From positions 1 to 37,303 of the IMG/VR virus record IMGVR_UViG_3300033150_001386: a DNA stretch of 37,303 bases, one strand, 5' to 3'. The notes under the pieces are model-generated. The model had not been told where the DNA came from and made no database searches. It worked only from the letters and a program-made list of their open reading frames with translations. Positions 1 to 7,738 of this stretch are shown one piece after another (positions within the stretch are counted from its first letter, which is position 1; every line of letters begins with the position of its first letter). The translations under genes were made by a program, and so were the position numbers. Source of the stretch: a virus.

Positions 1-106
1 GTTCTCGCTACACACACAAGTTCTCGCTACACTCACAAGTTCTCGCTAAACCCGTACGACCTCGCTATACTCCCATGTTCTCGCTATACACGAGAACTCG
101 CTATGC
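1..106. repeat. 19-bp iteron-like tandem repeats (consensus GTTCTCGCTAYAC plus spacer)
   Basis: The core CTCGCTA recurs in units beginning at 1, 20, 39, 58 and 77 (exact 19-bp period), then at 94 in a slightly shifted unit, with a further isolated copy at 158-172. Most units read GTTCTCGCTA followed by CAC, AAC or TAC. The array touches the window edge and may continue upstream. Regular spacing of under two helical turns resembles iterons or an operator array, but no binding protein can be assigned. Confidence 0.8.
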
Positions 107-207
107 TCTCGAGAGAAGCGAGCGCTCTCGTTACTCGCGAGAGGAGTGAGGGCACAAGTTCTCGCTATACACGTGCGCAGGGACGTGTGTGCTCACTGCA
201 CGACTTT

Positions 208-300
208 GTGAAGACTTTTGTGAAAGTGCGAGGCGCTCTTGTGAAGACTCTCGTGAAGACTCTCGTGAAGACTCTCGTGAAGACTCTCGTGAAGACTCTT
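208..300. repeat. 12-bp tandem repeat array (GTGAAGACTCTC)
   Basis: Five contiguous copies of GTGAAGACTCTC lie at 241-300 (the last ends in TT), preceded by degenerate copies at 208-219 and 220-231. The unit length is divisible by three, so it stays open in several frames and gives artefactual peptide repeats on both strands. This probably arose by replication slippage; a binding-site function is possible. Confidence 0.85.
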
Positions 301-822
301 GCGTTGTTTCTGGTGTTGGAAGTAGCGAGAATAACACGTGTATATATTAGACGTATATACGCGAGTTACGTTGTACGCCGTATATCACGTCTTCGTTTTC
401 GTCGGGCCTGCCAGATGAGCACGCTGAAACGAGCGAGCACGCTACACGCGAGCGTCGAGAACGACCATAGTCTTATAGAGCGTATTGTCGGAAGAAGGCA
501 CTTACTGCGTTGTACGGTGGGCTGTAGTATGGATATAGGTAAGGATATAGGTATGGACACCCTATTGGGAAGGCAGATGAGGTGTCTCCGGCATTACGTA
601 CGGGAGTCTTCTGAGAGACTTCTGACAGTATGCTTGACGTTGTACGAGGGTGTTCTTGGGTGGCTTTTAACGTCTACTCACATGAGAGTAGTGAGAGCAC
701 ATGTAGCGAAGGGCAACTCTGTCATACTAGAGCAGAGTTCTCATGAGCGTTATGGTGTCGATTCGCATAAAAAACATCTGCGTAACGAGTTAAGGGCGTC
801 TAGTTATTCCCTCATCACGTCG

Positions 823-858
823 TGTCGATTTTTTCGCGCGTGTCGATTTTTTCGTGCG
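823..858. repeat. 18-bp direct repeat, two tandem copies
   Basis: Two adjacent copies of TGTCGATTTTTTCGYGCG (823-840 and 841-858) differ at one base; a decayed third copy starting TGTCTGC follows. The T6 tract in each copy would put bends in phase about every 18 bp. Function unknown. Confidence 0.7.
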
Positions 859-1093
859 TGTCTGCTTTTTCTGACTGCTTCGTTGTACGGAGTCCGTGCT
901 GCTTCTACTGGGAAGACTACACAAATATTTCAGATTTCAAACATTTGTTCTTCAGTAGCAGAGGCTGTTCATGAAGCCCTACAGAGGGCAAAGAGTGGTC
1001 TTCCTACTGCTGTTGTTGTTACTGTAGGGAAGGGAAGTGGAAGTTGTCCTTCTTTCATGGGAGGGTTGGGCGTCTTATCGGGAGGTGTGTACA

Positions 1094-3196
1094 GTGGGTC
1101 GTGAGAAGCGCCTATCGTCGCCGCCTTCGATGGAAGAGTTCGGGATAGAGGCGGAGCGCTATTTGCATGAAGTAGCAGCTAAGTGCGGCCTCAGCATCCG
1201 AGAGTTGTACGAAGAGTGGTTCGAGAATAAGTATGAGCGTGAACCTGTCGATCCTGTACGGTGGCTGAACGACCCCTACTATTTTGGAGCTGTAGGGCAG
1301 CGCACCTATCCTGGGGTCAAAGACAACTTCTACCGTGTAGTACTGGTCGATCCCCGTCCGATGAGGGTCATCCTTAAAGGCTCTATCGGTTGGGGCAAGA
1401 CGTGGCTTTCTGCGTTGTTGATTTCTTACATGGCTTACGAGCTGAGCTGCTTGAAGTCTCCCCAAGCCTACTTCGGGCTGGCCCCGATGACTCAGATCAG
1501 TTTCATGAATCTCTCTGTTTCAGCCCAGCACGCCCAACGTGTCCTCTTCAAATTGATTAAAGATATGATCGACGAGAGTCCTTATTTCCAGAAGGACTTT
1601 CCGAGGAACAAGTACATCCAGTCCATCATCGACTTTCCGCAGAAGATGGTCAGCATTGTGCCGGGGTCTTCTTCCGAACTGGCTCCTCTTGGGGAGAACC
1701 TCTTCGGAGGCGTTATTGAGGAGGCAAACTTCTTTCAGGTTGTCAAGGGGAGTTCGAAGATTACAAACCCCGCCGAACGTGAGTGGGATCAGGCAAAGAA
1801 GCTGCATGACAGCATCTGGAGGAGGATGAAGTCCCGTTATCAGAACTTGGGACGTGTCCCAGGGATGTTGATTCTCAATTCTTCAGCCAAACATCCTGAC
1901 GACTTTCTGGAGCGACTCTCCAAACATGCCGACGGAAGGGAGACTGTCGTTTTCGAGCATTCTGAGTGGGAGACGAAACCTGAGTCACGATACAGCGGTC
2001 GGAAATTCTACCTTTTTATAGGTGATCAGCATACGCCTCCGAAAGAAATTCCCTCTGAAGAGGTGGAGAATTACAAGAAGCGTGGAGAGGTCTGTGCCAT
2101 CCCGATTGAGTACAAGCGCGACTTCGAGGTTGATATGGAGGGGGCAATTCGAGACATTTTGGGGAAGAACGTTAGATCGTTGAATCGTTTCATCCCCGAC
2201 GACTCAAGAATCGTGGCGATGTTCACGTCTCAAATTCCTTCTCCTCTTTCTGACAATTGGCCTGAGGGCATTCCGTACGACAGACTGTTGGATGCTGTCA
2301 TTCTTGATCGTCTCATCAAGAAGCCTCCAGAAGGGAAGTCTTTCGACATTCCGAGAATGAAGCTTCACCCAGGGGCTTTGAGGTGTGCACACATTGACCT
2401 TTCGTCAACAGGAGACTCAACGGGAGTGGCGATCGTGCACGTTGGGCAGGTCAAAGAGGTGCCTCGCAAATATCACAGACGTGGACACCATAGACACGAG
2501 TCAGAGTTCGTCTCCAGCTCCGAGGAAGACGACTACGAAGCGACGATGGAGGTTGTCCCTATCGTGTTTGTCGATCTGGTGCTGCGAATCAACCCTCCTT
2601 CTGAGGGTGAGATCGAGTTTGAGTACATCAGGGAGATACTCCATCGGTTTAGAGACGTTTGCGGAGTACGCTTTTCTTCTATCACATACGACTTGTACGG
2701 TTCGAGGGAGTCGCAACAACTTCTCCGTAAGCGTTTCGGACAGGAGGTAGTCGGACACCAGTCGGCTGATCGTTCACCGGACCCTTACCTAGTGCTCAAA
2801 GAGTGTATTTACGAGGGGCGTCTGAAATGTTATCCTTATAAACCTTTGATGGAGGAGCTTAGGACGCTCCAGAGAGATTTGAGAACAGGGAAGATTGATC
2901 ACCCTCCTGGAGGGTCGAAGGATGTGAGCGACGCTCTTGCTTGCGCCGTTTTCGCTGCCACTAAGCAGTTCGATCTTGGGGTCGCAGACCTCCCTCAGTT
3001 AGGAGAGTTTGCAGACACCGAGACGTTGGAGGAGAAGCTTGAGCGTGAAACGAAGGAGTGGTTGTTGGGAGGAACGAAGCGGAGTCGTCCCAAGCGAATT
3101 GAGACGGAAGAGATGCAGATTATGAAGGCGATAATGTCGGGAGAGCTGGACGACGAAGACGACTTTCTTGCCGACGACGAGCCAGACTTTCTTTAG
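1094..3196 (+). CDS. terL: Terminase large subunit (packaging ATPase and nuclease)
   Basis: This is the DNA-packaging motor: it hydrolyses ATP to translocate DNA into the prohead through the portal and cuts the concatemer. A Walker A motif GSIGWGKT lies at residues 96-103 and a Walker B-like GVIEEA with acidic residues near 209-210. The C-terminal RNase H-like nuclease begins at HIDLSSTGDS with its first acidic residue near 435, and a late DVSDALA segment supplies another metal ligand. The start is chosen as GTG 1094 because a perfect GGAGGT (1081-1086) lies 7 bases upstream. ATG 1130 is an alternative with no clear ribosome site, and the longer frame from 1037 lacks one too. About 700 residues is longer than many TerL proteins; the acidic tail is rich in Asp and Glu. 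Confidence 0.93.
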   Translation: MGREKRLSSPPSMEEFGIEAERYLHEVAAKCGLSIRELYEEWFENKYEREPVDPVRWLNDPYYFGAVGQRTYPGVKDNFYRVVLVDPRPMRVILKGSIGWGKTWLSALLISYMAYELSCLKSPQAYFGLAPMTQISFMNLSVSAQHAQRVLFKLIKDMIDESPYFQKDFPRNKYIQSIIDFPQKMVSIVPGSSSELAPLGENLFGGVIEEANFFQVVKGSSKITNPAEREWDQAKKLHDSIWRRMKSRYQNLGRVPGMLILNSSAKHPDDFLERLSKHADGRETVVFEHSEWETKPESRYSGRKFYLFIGDQHTPPKEIPSEEVENYKKRGEVCAIPIEYKRDFEVDMEGAIRDILGKNVRSLNRFIPDDSRIVAMFTSQIPSPLSDNWPEGIPYDRLLDAVILDRLIKKPPEGKSFDIPRMKLHPGALRCAHIDLSSTGDSTGVAIVHVGQVKEVPRKYHRRGHHRHESEFVSSSEEDDYEATMEVVPIVFVDLVLRINPPSEGEIEFEYIREILHRFRDVCGVRFSSITYDLYGSRESQQLLRKRFGQEVVGHQSADRSPDPYLVLKECIYEGRLKCYPYKPLMEELRTLQRDLRTGKIDHPPGGSKDVSDALACAVFAATKQFDLGVADLPQLGEFADTETLEEKLERETKEWLLGGTKRSRPKRIETEEMQIMKAIMSGELDDEDDFLADDEPDFL

Positions 3197-3204
3197 GAGG
3201 TGTT

Positions 3205-3594
3205 ATGGGTAAAAAGCATAAGCGCTTGGGAGGTGTACCTCGTCCTAAGTCCCAAGCGGCTAAGACGAGGCTGTTGGAAGATCGTCTTCGATTCATTCTT
3301 GGCCGGACGATCATGTATCGAGATGTCTTGCAGGAAGGGCACGCTAGACTGGCAAGAGAAAGAAGGCTGACGAAGCAAGCTCACGCAACTCTCAAAATAC
3401 AGATTGCGACGCTGAACGCTGTCATTTTTGACTGTCTGAGGTCTCCTCCTGATGAGGTGTCGTACTTCCAAACGCACAGAGACAAGAAGCTGTTCGAGCA
3501 AGAGGTTGAGAAGATGATGAACGCCGTCACTCCCCGTATAATCACACCCCAGATGTTGGTGAGGAGACCTGAGCGGATAATTTTGACGGAATGA
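3205..3594 (+). CDS. Small basic helical protein next to the terminase, function unknown
   Basis: A 129-residue protein starts 8 bases after terL with a good site (AGGAGG just before the ATG). The N-terminus is strongly basic (KKHKR, then Arg/Lys-rich), the middle is predicted helical and possibly coiled, and no catalytic motif is visible. I do not recognise a family. Its place beside terL makes a small-terminase or packaging accessory role possible, but nothing in the sequence proves it. Confidence 0.75.
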   Translation: MGKKHKRLGGVPRPKSQAAKTRLLEDRLRFILGRTIMYRDVLQEGHARLARERRLTKQAHATLKIQIATLNAVIFDCLRSPPDEVSYFQTHRDKKLFEQEVEKMMNAVTPRIITPQMLVRRPERIILTE

Positions 3595-3669
3595 TTTTGA
3601 AACGTCGTTGTCACGGTTGTCGGGCGCGTATCCGACTCGTGATAACATATTTTTGAATTGGAGGTTGAA

Positions 3670-4293
3670 ATGGTTGAGGCAGCGTCATCGAGAGCGGTTG
3701 TTCCTGTCGACTCACTCAAGGAGCCTGATTGGAATTGCCGCATCCACACAGAGAGGGGCATAGACGCTCTGTGTGAGTCGATAACCAAGGTTGGGTTCAT
3801 CGACCCGATTGTTGTTTGGCGCGACGGAGTGATTCTTGCCGGGGCCGCTCGATGGAAGGCGGCACAGAAGCTGAATCTTCCGGAAGTGCCTGTTATCGAC
3901 AGAAGCGATTTGACGGAGGCGCAGGCGAAGTGGTACTCGCTGGCATCGAATCGTATCCCGGAGTTCAACGGGTATGACGAATTGGCGAGATACCAACTTG
4001 CCAAGTCTCTGGAAGAGATGGAGGAAGTTGATCTCGACACTCTTTTCACTCCTGACGAGTTGGAGGAGCGTCGAAACTGGGCACAGATTGATGTCGAACC
4101 TCCTGCGAGCGAAGAGATGGCAGAAGGGGGAGAAGAGGCGGAAGGGGAGCGACTCATACAGAATGTCGAAGTGACGATTCGCATTCCGGCTGGCCTCTGG
4201 CCTTCTGTCTCAGACGAGGTGGCGTCTCTGGTCAAGGGACTTCAGGAGCGACACCCCGAGATACTCTACACGATACAGGAAGTGACGGAATGA
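3670..4293 (+). CDS. ParB-like N-terminal domain protein
   Basis: A 207-residue protein with a ParB/Srx-type fold at residues about 10-80: an opening VPVDSL strand, a GFIDPIVV strand, and the segment ILAGAARWKAA in the place of the family GEHRWKA box. The acidic Glu/His pair of the usual box is replaced (GAAR), which may matter for nucleotide binding or hydrolysis. The C-terminal half is acidic and then beta-rich. ATG 3670 is chosen because GGAGG at 3660-3664 is 5 bases upstream; a TTG at 3658 overlaps that site. Phage ParB-domain proteins often sit near terminase genes; their role there is mostly unproven. Its stop overlaps the next start by 4 bases. Confidence 0.8.
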   Translation: MVEAASSRAVVPVDSLKEPDWNCRIHTERGIDALCESITKVGFIDPIVVWRDGVILAGAARWKAAQKLNLPEVPVIDRSDLTEAQAKWYSLASNRIPEFNGYDELARYQLAKSLEEMEEVDLDTLFTPDELEERRNWAQIDVEPPASEEMAEGGEEAEGERLIQNVEVTIRIPAGLWPSVSDEVASLVKGLQERHPEILYTIQEVTE

Positions 4294-4502
4294 GAGTCGG
4301 TGAATCAACTCCTGCTTTGGTTGCGCTTGTCGGTACACTGTTCGGCTTGCTGGCGACGATCAAGGTGTTGTGGTGGCTCTTGGGGCTTCGTTGGTGGTGT
4401 CCGCTGGCGGGCATTGGAGCCACCTTCATCTTTTGGATGGTGGCTGGCGTTCTGCAACTCAGTGTCAACAAGCGTAAGGACAGAGAGATGCGAGAGCTGT
4501 AG
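4290..4502 (+). CDS. Small two-helix membrane protein
   Basis: A 70-residue protein with two hydrophobic segments (about residues 8-29 and 34-57) separated by a short Arg/Trp turn, and a basic C-terminus (NKRKDRE). The start overlaps the ParB-like stop (ATGA type). The topology is that of many class II holins and other tiny phage membrane proteins, but its location before the modification genes gives no support for a lysis role. Function unknown. Confidence 0.6.
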   Translation: MRVGESTPALVALVGTLFGLLATIKVLWWLLGLRWWCPLAGIGATFIFWMVAGVLQLSVNKRKDREMREL

Positions 4503-4512
4503 GGAGGGCAAG

Positions 4513-4947
4513 ATGTTTGCATTGACTTTGGAAAGCGACTTTGCGGCGGCCCACCACCTTGAGGGCTATCATGGAGCTTGTGCGGCGTTGCACGGGCATA
4601 CATGGAAGGTGGCTGTGACTATTGTCGCCAACAAAACGCGAGAGATCGGCATGGTGCTCGACTTTCGGGACATCAAACGCTACATCACGAAGGTAACGTC
4701 ACAACTTGACCACGGATATCTGAATCGTATTCTCCCCGAGGGACTCAATCCGACTGCAGAGAATCTTTCAAAGTGGATTTACGAGGAGCTGCAAAAGCTT
4801 CTAGCTCCTTTTGAGGCAAAGAAAATTTGCAAGCTTTGGAGTGTCACTGTGTGGGAGAGCAGCAACGCCAGTTGTACGTACAACGAGCAGAAGATTGTCT
4901 GGCCGAGGAGACGACGTGTCAAAGCCAAAGAAACTGCAGGTAAATGA
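4513..4947 (+). CDS. queD: 6-carboxy-5,6,7,8-tetrahydropterin synthase
   Basis: QueD converts dihydroneopterin triphosphate, made by FolE, into 6-carboxytetrahydropterin, the second step of 7-deazaguanine synthesis. In this 144-residue protein the zinc histidines are H14 or H15 (AAAHHLEG), H27 and H29 (LHGHTW), and the catalytic Cys is C23 (GACAALHGH). A VLDFRDIK strand and the LDHGYLN segment with its catalytic His are also typical. ATG 4513 follows GGGAGGG at 4502-4508; longer readings of this frame have no ribosome site. It overlaps queE by 32 bases, so the two are probably translationally coupled. Confidence 0.95.
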   Translation: MFALTLESDFAAAHHLEGYHGACAALHGHTWKVAVTIVANKTREIGMVLDFRDIKRYITKVTSQLDHGYLNRILPEGLNPTAENLSKWIYEELQKLLAPFEAKKICKLWSVTVWESSNASCTYNEQKIVWPRRRRVKAKETAGK

Positions 4948-5527
4948 GGTTTTCTACTCCATACAAGGAGAGGGAGCTTGGACGGGGTTGCCTGTTGTGT
5001 TTGTGAGGTTCGCTGGATGTAATCTTCGTTGCTCCTGGTGTGACACGAAATACGCCTGGAAGTCAGGAAAGAAATACACAGTCGGTGCGTTGATAACTAA
5101 AGTCGCGTCGTACTGTGTTCCGCGCATAGTGTTGACCGGAGGGGAGCCGACGATACAAGACGATGAGCTTATGATGCAGTTCGTTTGCGGCGTACGTGAG
5201 AGGGGCGTGCGGTGGATAGCGGTCGAAACTAATGGAACAAACTCCCCTCGATGGTTGGAGTGCTATGTCGATTGGGTTACGGTCAGTCCGAAAAGAGGGT
5301 CGGCTTACAACGTTCAATTGGCGAAAGAGGTCAAAGTGGTGTTTGACAACCACACAGATAGCGAGCTGGAGGAGTTCGAAAGGGCGTCAACCGACAAGGG
5401 CCTTCATCTTTTCCTTCAGCCGAAAGACAATGACCCAGACGAGATTAGAAGGTGCGTTGAAATTGTGAAACGGAGGGAAGGATGGAGGCTCAGTCTTCAA
5501 CTTCACAAGATACTGCAGATAAGATAG
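4916..5527 (+). CDS. queE: 7-carboxy-7-deazaguanine synthase (radical SAM)
   Basis: QueE rearranges 6-carboxytetrahydropterin into 7-carboxy-7-deazaguanine (CDG) with a [4Fe-4S] cluster and AdoMet. The cluster motif CNLRCSWCDT is a standard CX3CX2C (C35, C39, C42), followed by the LTGGEPT box near residue 73. The early YSIQGEG segment is a QueE hallmark. At 203 residues it matches compact QueE enzymes. The start is GTG 4916 with GAGGAG at 4905-4910; an upstream in-frame start inside queD would add an unrelated basic stretch. It ends inside the beginning of the folE fusion gene. Confidence 0.95.
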   Translation: MSKPKKLQVNEVFYSIQGEGAWTGLPVVFVRFAGCNLRCSWCDTKYAWKSGKKYTVGALITKVASYCVPRIVLTGGEPTIQDDELMMQFVCGVRERGVRWIAVETNGTNSPRWLECYVDWVTVSPKRGSAYNVQLAKEVKVVFDNHTDSELEEFERASTDKGLHLFLQPKDNDPDEIRRCVEIVKRREGWRLSLQLHKILQIR

Positions 5528-6432
5528 CTCTTTCGTGGAAAGGGCTGGGAATGCTTTGCGATGAGCTAAGGAACGAGCTGACAATTGAAGTCGCACGAAG
5601 AGGGCTGCGAACCGTGTTCGGAATTCCTGTCGGAGGGTGGTTCGTTGCTCGAGAAATCGTGAGAACTTTAGAGGCGCTTGATTCGTCCCCCGATGTTTCT
5701 CGCACTGTGATTGTGGATGACATTGTTGATAGTGGGGAGACGATTCGTCCGTATGTTGAGAAGGGCTTTTTGACGGCGGCGTTGTACGTGAAGGAAGGAG
5801 CGGCGATCAAGCCCGACATCTTCCTCAGAACGGTGGCGCGCGGTAAGTGGATTGTGTTTCCCTGGGAGTCTCCGAGAGAAATTGAAGATAGCGTACGACG
5901 AATCATCGAGTACATCGGAGATGACCCAAACAGAGAGGGGTTGAAGGATACGCCGACAAGAGTCGTTAAGAGCTGGGGCAAGCTCTTCGGTGGGTATCGC
6001 GACAACATCTCTGCCATCGTCAAACTTCAAGCTCAGTTCTCTGAAACGCTTCACTATGATCAGATGATAGTGCTGAAGAACATCGAGTTCTTCTCAACGT
6101 GTGAGCATCACATGATGCCCTTCTTTGGAAAAGTGCATATCGGCTATCTTCCCAAAGACAAAGTTGTCGGAATTTCGAAGTTGATAAGACTTGTTGAGTG
6201 CTATGCGAGACGCCTGCAGATACAGGAGCGACTTACACAACAGATAGCAAGTGCTATTACAGAAACGTTGCGCCCCATGGGAGTCGGAGTTGTCATCGAA
6301 GCTCAGCATCTTTGTATGATGGCTAGAGGTGTTGAGAAGCAAACTTCTGTCATGACAACTTCAGCGATGCAGGGGAACTTCCTCGAAGACAAAGTCAAAG
6401 AGGAGTTTCTTCGCTTGATCGGAGGAAGGTGA
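5482..6432 (+). CDS. folE: Phosphoribosyltransferase - GTP cyclohydrolase I fusion
   Basis: This is a two-domain enzyme of 316 residues. Residues about 15-130 form a type I phosphoribosyltransferase of the xanthine/guanine kind: the PRPP loop VIVDDIVDSGET is at 76-87 and the closing KWIVFPWE at 122-129 is typical of Gpt-like enzymes. Residues about 135-316 are GTP cyclohydrolase I, with zinc ligands C207 and H210 (STCEHH) and C278 (QHLCMM) and the GLKDTP segment. FolE makes dihydroneopterin triphosphate, the entry point to the pathway. The start at ATG 5482 has GGAGGGAAGG just upstream and overlaps queE by 46 bases. My inference is that the PRTase salvages guanine released from DNA by DpdA to GMP. 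Confidence 0.92.
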   Translation: MEAQSSTSQDTADKIALSWKGLGMLCDELRNELTIEVARRGLRTVFGIPVGGWFVAREIVRTLEALDSSPDVSRTVIVDDIVDSGETIRPYVEKGFLTAALYVKEGAAIKPDIFLRTVARGKWIVFPWESPREIEDSVRRIIEYIGDDPNREGLKDTPTRVVKSWGKLFGGYRDNISAIVKLQAQFSETLHYDQMIVLKNIEFFSTCEHHMMPFFGKVHIGYLPKDKVVGISKLIRLVECYARRLQIQERLTQQIASAITETLRPMGVGVVIEAQHLCMMARGVEKQTSVMTTSAMQGNFLEDKVKEEFLRLIGGR

Positions 6433-7034
6433 TGGTCTACGTGGTCGATATTGACGGAATACTGTGTGACGCTCCTCCAACCCATTCTGTCGAAGCGTTT
6501 CGTTCCCGAGTTCCAAACAAAGAGAATATCGCTCTTGTTAACGCGCTCTATAATGCGGGGCACAAAATCATACTCTTTACATCTCGCCGAAGCTCTGACA
6601 AGGGCGTAGTGAAGGTGACAAAGGGGTGGCTGGCGAGTTGGGGTGTGAAGTACCACGAGCTGAAGTTTGACAAACCTCAAGCTGACCTTTATGTCGACGA
6701 TCACGCGACGTGCAACTTCCCTCAGAGGAGGGGGCTGTTTATTCACGAGCGAAAGTCAAGCGAAGAGATGTGGATTTTTGCGTATCTCCACAATGAGCGC
6801 CTCCAGGATTCCAAGTTGGTACTGAAGCTCCCTGATCGCTATGTTGTGCGAATCTCGAAACACGGACTCGAAGTCTCAGCGCAAGGCGAGTTTCTTCGAG
6901 ACAAAGATTTGAAGGAGGAAGCGATAACTTACATCAAGATCATCATTGACACGCTGGCTAAGGCGGGGGCGTTTGAACGCCCCAAAACTTTTGTGCTTCC
7001 TATGGTCGAAATGAAAGGAAAATCGGAGCATTGA
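6432..7034 (+). CDS. HAD-superfamily phosphatase-like protein
   Basis: A 200-residue protein begins with motif I DIDGILC (Asp6, Asp8), followed by a FTSRR segment as motif II and a YVDDHA segment as motif IV. The layout resembles small HAD phosphatases and the phosphatase half of phage polynucleotide kinases. The C-terminal 80 residues are not recognised. ATG 6432 overlaps the folE stop by one base and has GGAGG at 6421-6425. Within this operon a role in dephosphorylating a pterin, nucleotide or sugar intermediate is possible; the substrate cannot be read from sequence. Confidence 0.8.
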   Translation: MVYVVDIDGILCDAPPTHSVEAFRSRVPNKENIALVNALYNAGHKIILFTSRRSSDKGVVKVTKGWLASWGVKYHELKFDKPQADLYVDDHATCNFPQRRGLFIHERKSSEEMWIFAYLHNERLQDSKLVLKLPDRYVVRISKHGLEVSAQGEFLRDKDLKEEAITYIKIIIDTLAKAGAFERPKTFVLPMVEMKGKSEH

Positions 7035-7738
7035 GAAACGTTTGCCCGTTGTGTGGAGATGACTCGTGGGGGAGTTTGCGCGAAGGGGCGTTTCGTAAGT
7101 GTTTCTCTTGCGAACTTGTATGGAGCGTCAACCCCGAGAGAGTTGACTACAGGCTTGGAGAAGACGCGAAGTGGATAGAAGAGCGGTTGGAAGTGTACAA
7201 ATGGCTAAATCGATTGAACACAGAGATGGTGTTGAAGCGGCTTAACGTCGTACGTCGTCCCAAGTTTGCGGTGCTTGACATCGGTGCGGGCAAGTCCCAG
7301 CATACGCTTCGTCAGATACGAGAAAGACGGCGCAATTGGGACTTAGTCGCCGCCGATTTCTATACAGACGACGATATGCTGGAGGCGCGGAGCCATCGCA
7401 TCGATCTCATCGATGTTTCAGAGAATCTTTTTGCGTGGGCTGAGTTTGGGGAAAGATTTGACGTGATTATCTGTTCACATACGCTTGAGCACATCATTGA
7501 TCTGAGCGCATTTGTTGAGCATTTGGGGAAGGCGCTTGATGGAGACTTCTTCGGGATTGTGCCGATGTTTCCCGACTTCAGGTGGGATGTGCTTGAGATG
7601 TCTTACAACCGCGAACATGTGCAGATGTTTCACGAAGACTCCATTGAAGTGCTGGGCAAGAAGCTTGGACGAAGTGTAAAGGAGATAATTGTGAGAGACA
7701 CCTACGATTGCTTCTTTTGGATTGGAGGAGAGCAATGA
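7031..7738 (+). CDS. Zinc-ribbon class I SAM-dependent methyltransferase
   Basis: A 235-residue protein with an N-terminal CPLCGDD...CFSC four-cysteine ribbon (residues about 5-27), then a Rossmann methyltransferase core: motif I VLDIGAGKS near residue 79, an acidic residue ending strand 2 (AADFY), and VIICSHTLEH as motif IV. The start appears to be TTG 7031, overlapping the HAD stop, because the ribbon begins five residues later and no other in-frame start exists upstream; the ribosome site is poorly spaced. It ends by overlapping the next start (ATGA). The substrate is unknown; the operon suggests a modified base or its precursor. Confidence 0.85.
   Translation: MRNVCPLCGDDSWGSLREGAFRKCFSCELVWSVNPERVDYRLGEDAKWIEERLEVYKWLNRLNTEMVLKRLNVVRRPKFAVLDIGAGKSQHTLRQIRERRRNWDLVAADFYTDDDMLEARSHRIDLIDVSENLFAWAEFGERFDVIICSHTLEHIIDLSAFVEHLGKALDGDFFGIVPMFPDFRWDVLEMSYNREHVQMFHEDSIEVLGKKLGRSVKEIIVRDTYDCFFWIGGEQ

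Larger units (their letters stand above)
1..1093. other. Repeat-rich region without a credible gene, upstream of terL
   Basis: About 1.1 kb precedes the terminase. A long open frame runs through much of it (103-1104), but it has no ribosome site at its start, consists largely of repeat-derived peptide, is rich in Arg, Ser and Val, and runs into the terminase gene. I treat it as non-coding. The stretch contains 19-bp repeats at its left edge, a 12-bp tandem array, a 2-copy 18-bp repeat, and several occurrences of the word GTTGTACG (near 370, 508, 635 and 884). I could not pick out a convincing sigma70 promoter. It may hold an origin, packaging site or regulatory region; that is inference from position and repeats. 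Confidence 0.6.

Noticed and set aside
1-300. CRISPR array
   Set aside because: The repeats are 12 or 19 bp long, contiguous or with short non-unique spacers, and there are no cas genes. They are simple tandem repeats.
103-1104. A 333-codon open frame on the + strand before terL
   Set aside because: It has no ribosome site, is made partly of the 12-bp and 18-bp repeats, has an odd composition and overlaps the terminase ribosome site and start. The frame is open largely because of repeat units with lengths divisible by three.
3595-3669. Terminator or promoter between the 3205 and 3670 genes
   Set aside because: A 5-bp GTCGG/CCGAC stem and a TAACAT box exist, but the stem is short and no -35 lies at proper spacing.
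4290-4502. Holin
   Set aside because: It has two hydrophobic helices and a charged tail, but no neighbouring endolysin or spanin, and it is placed in front of the modification genes. Kept as an unassigned membrane protein.
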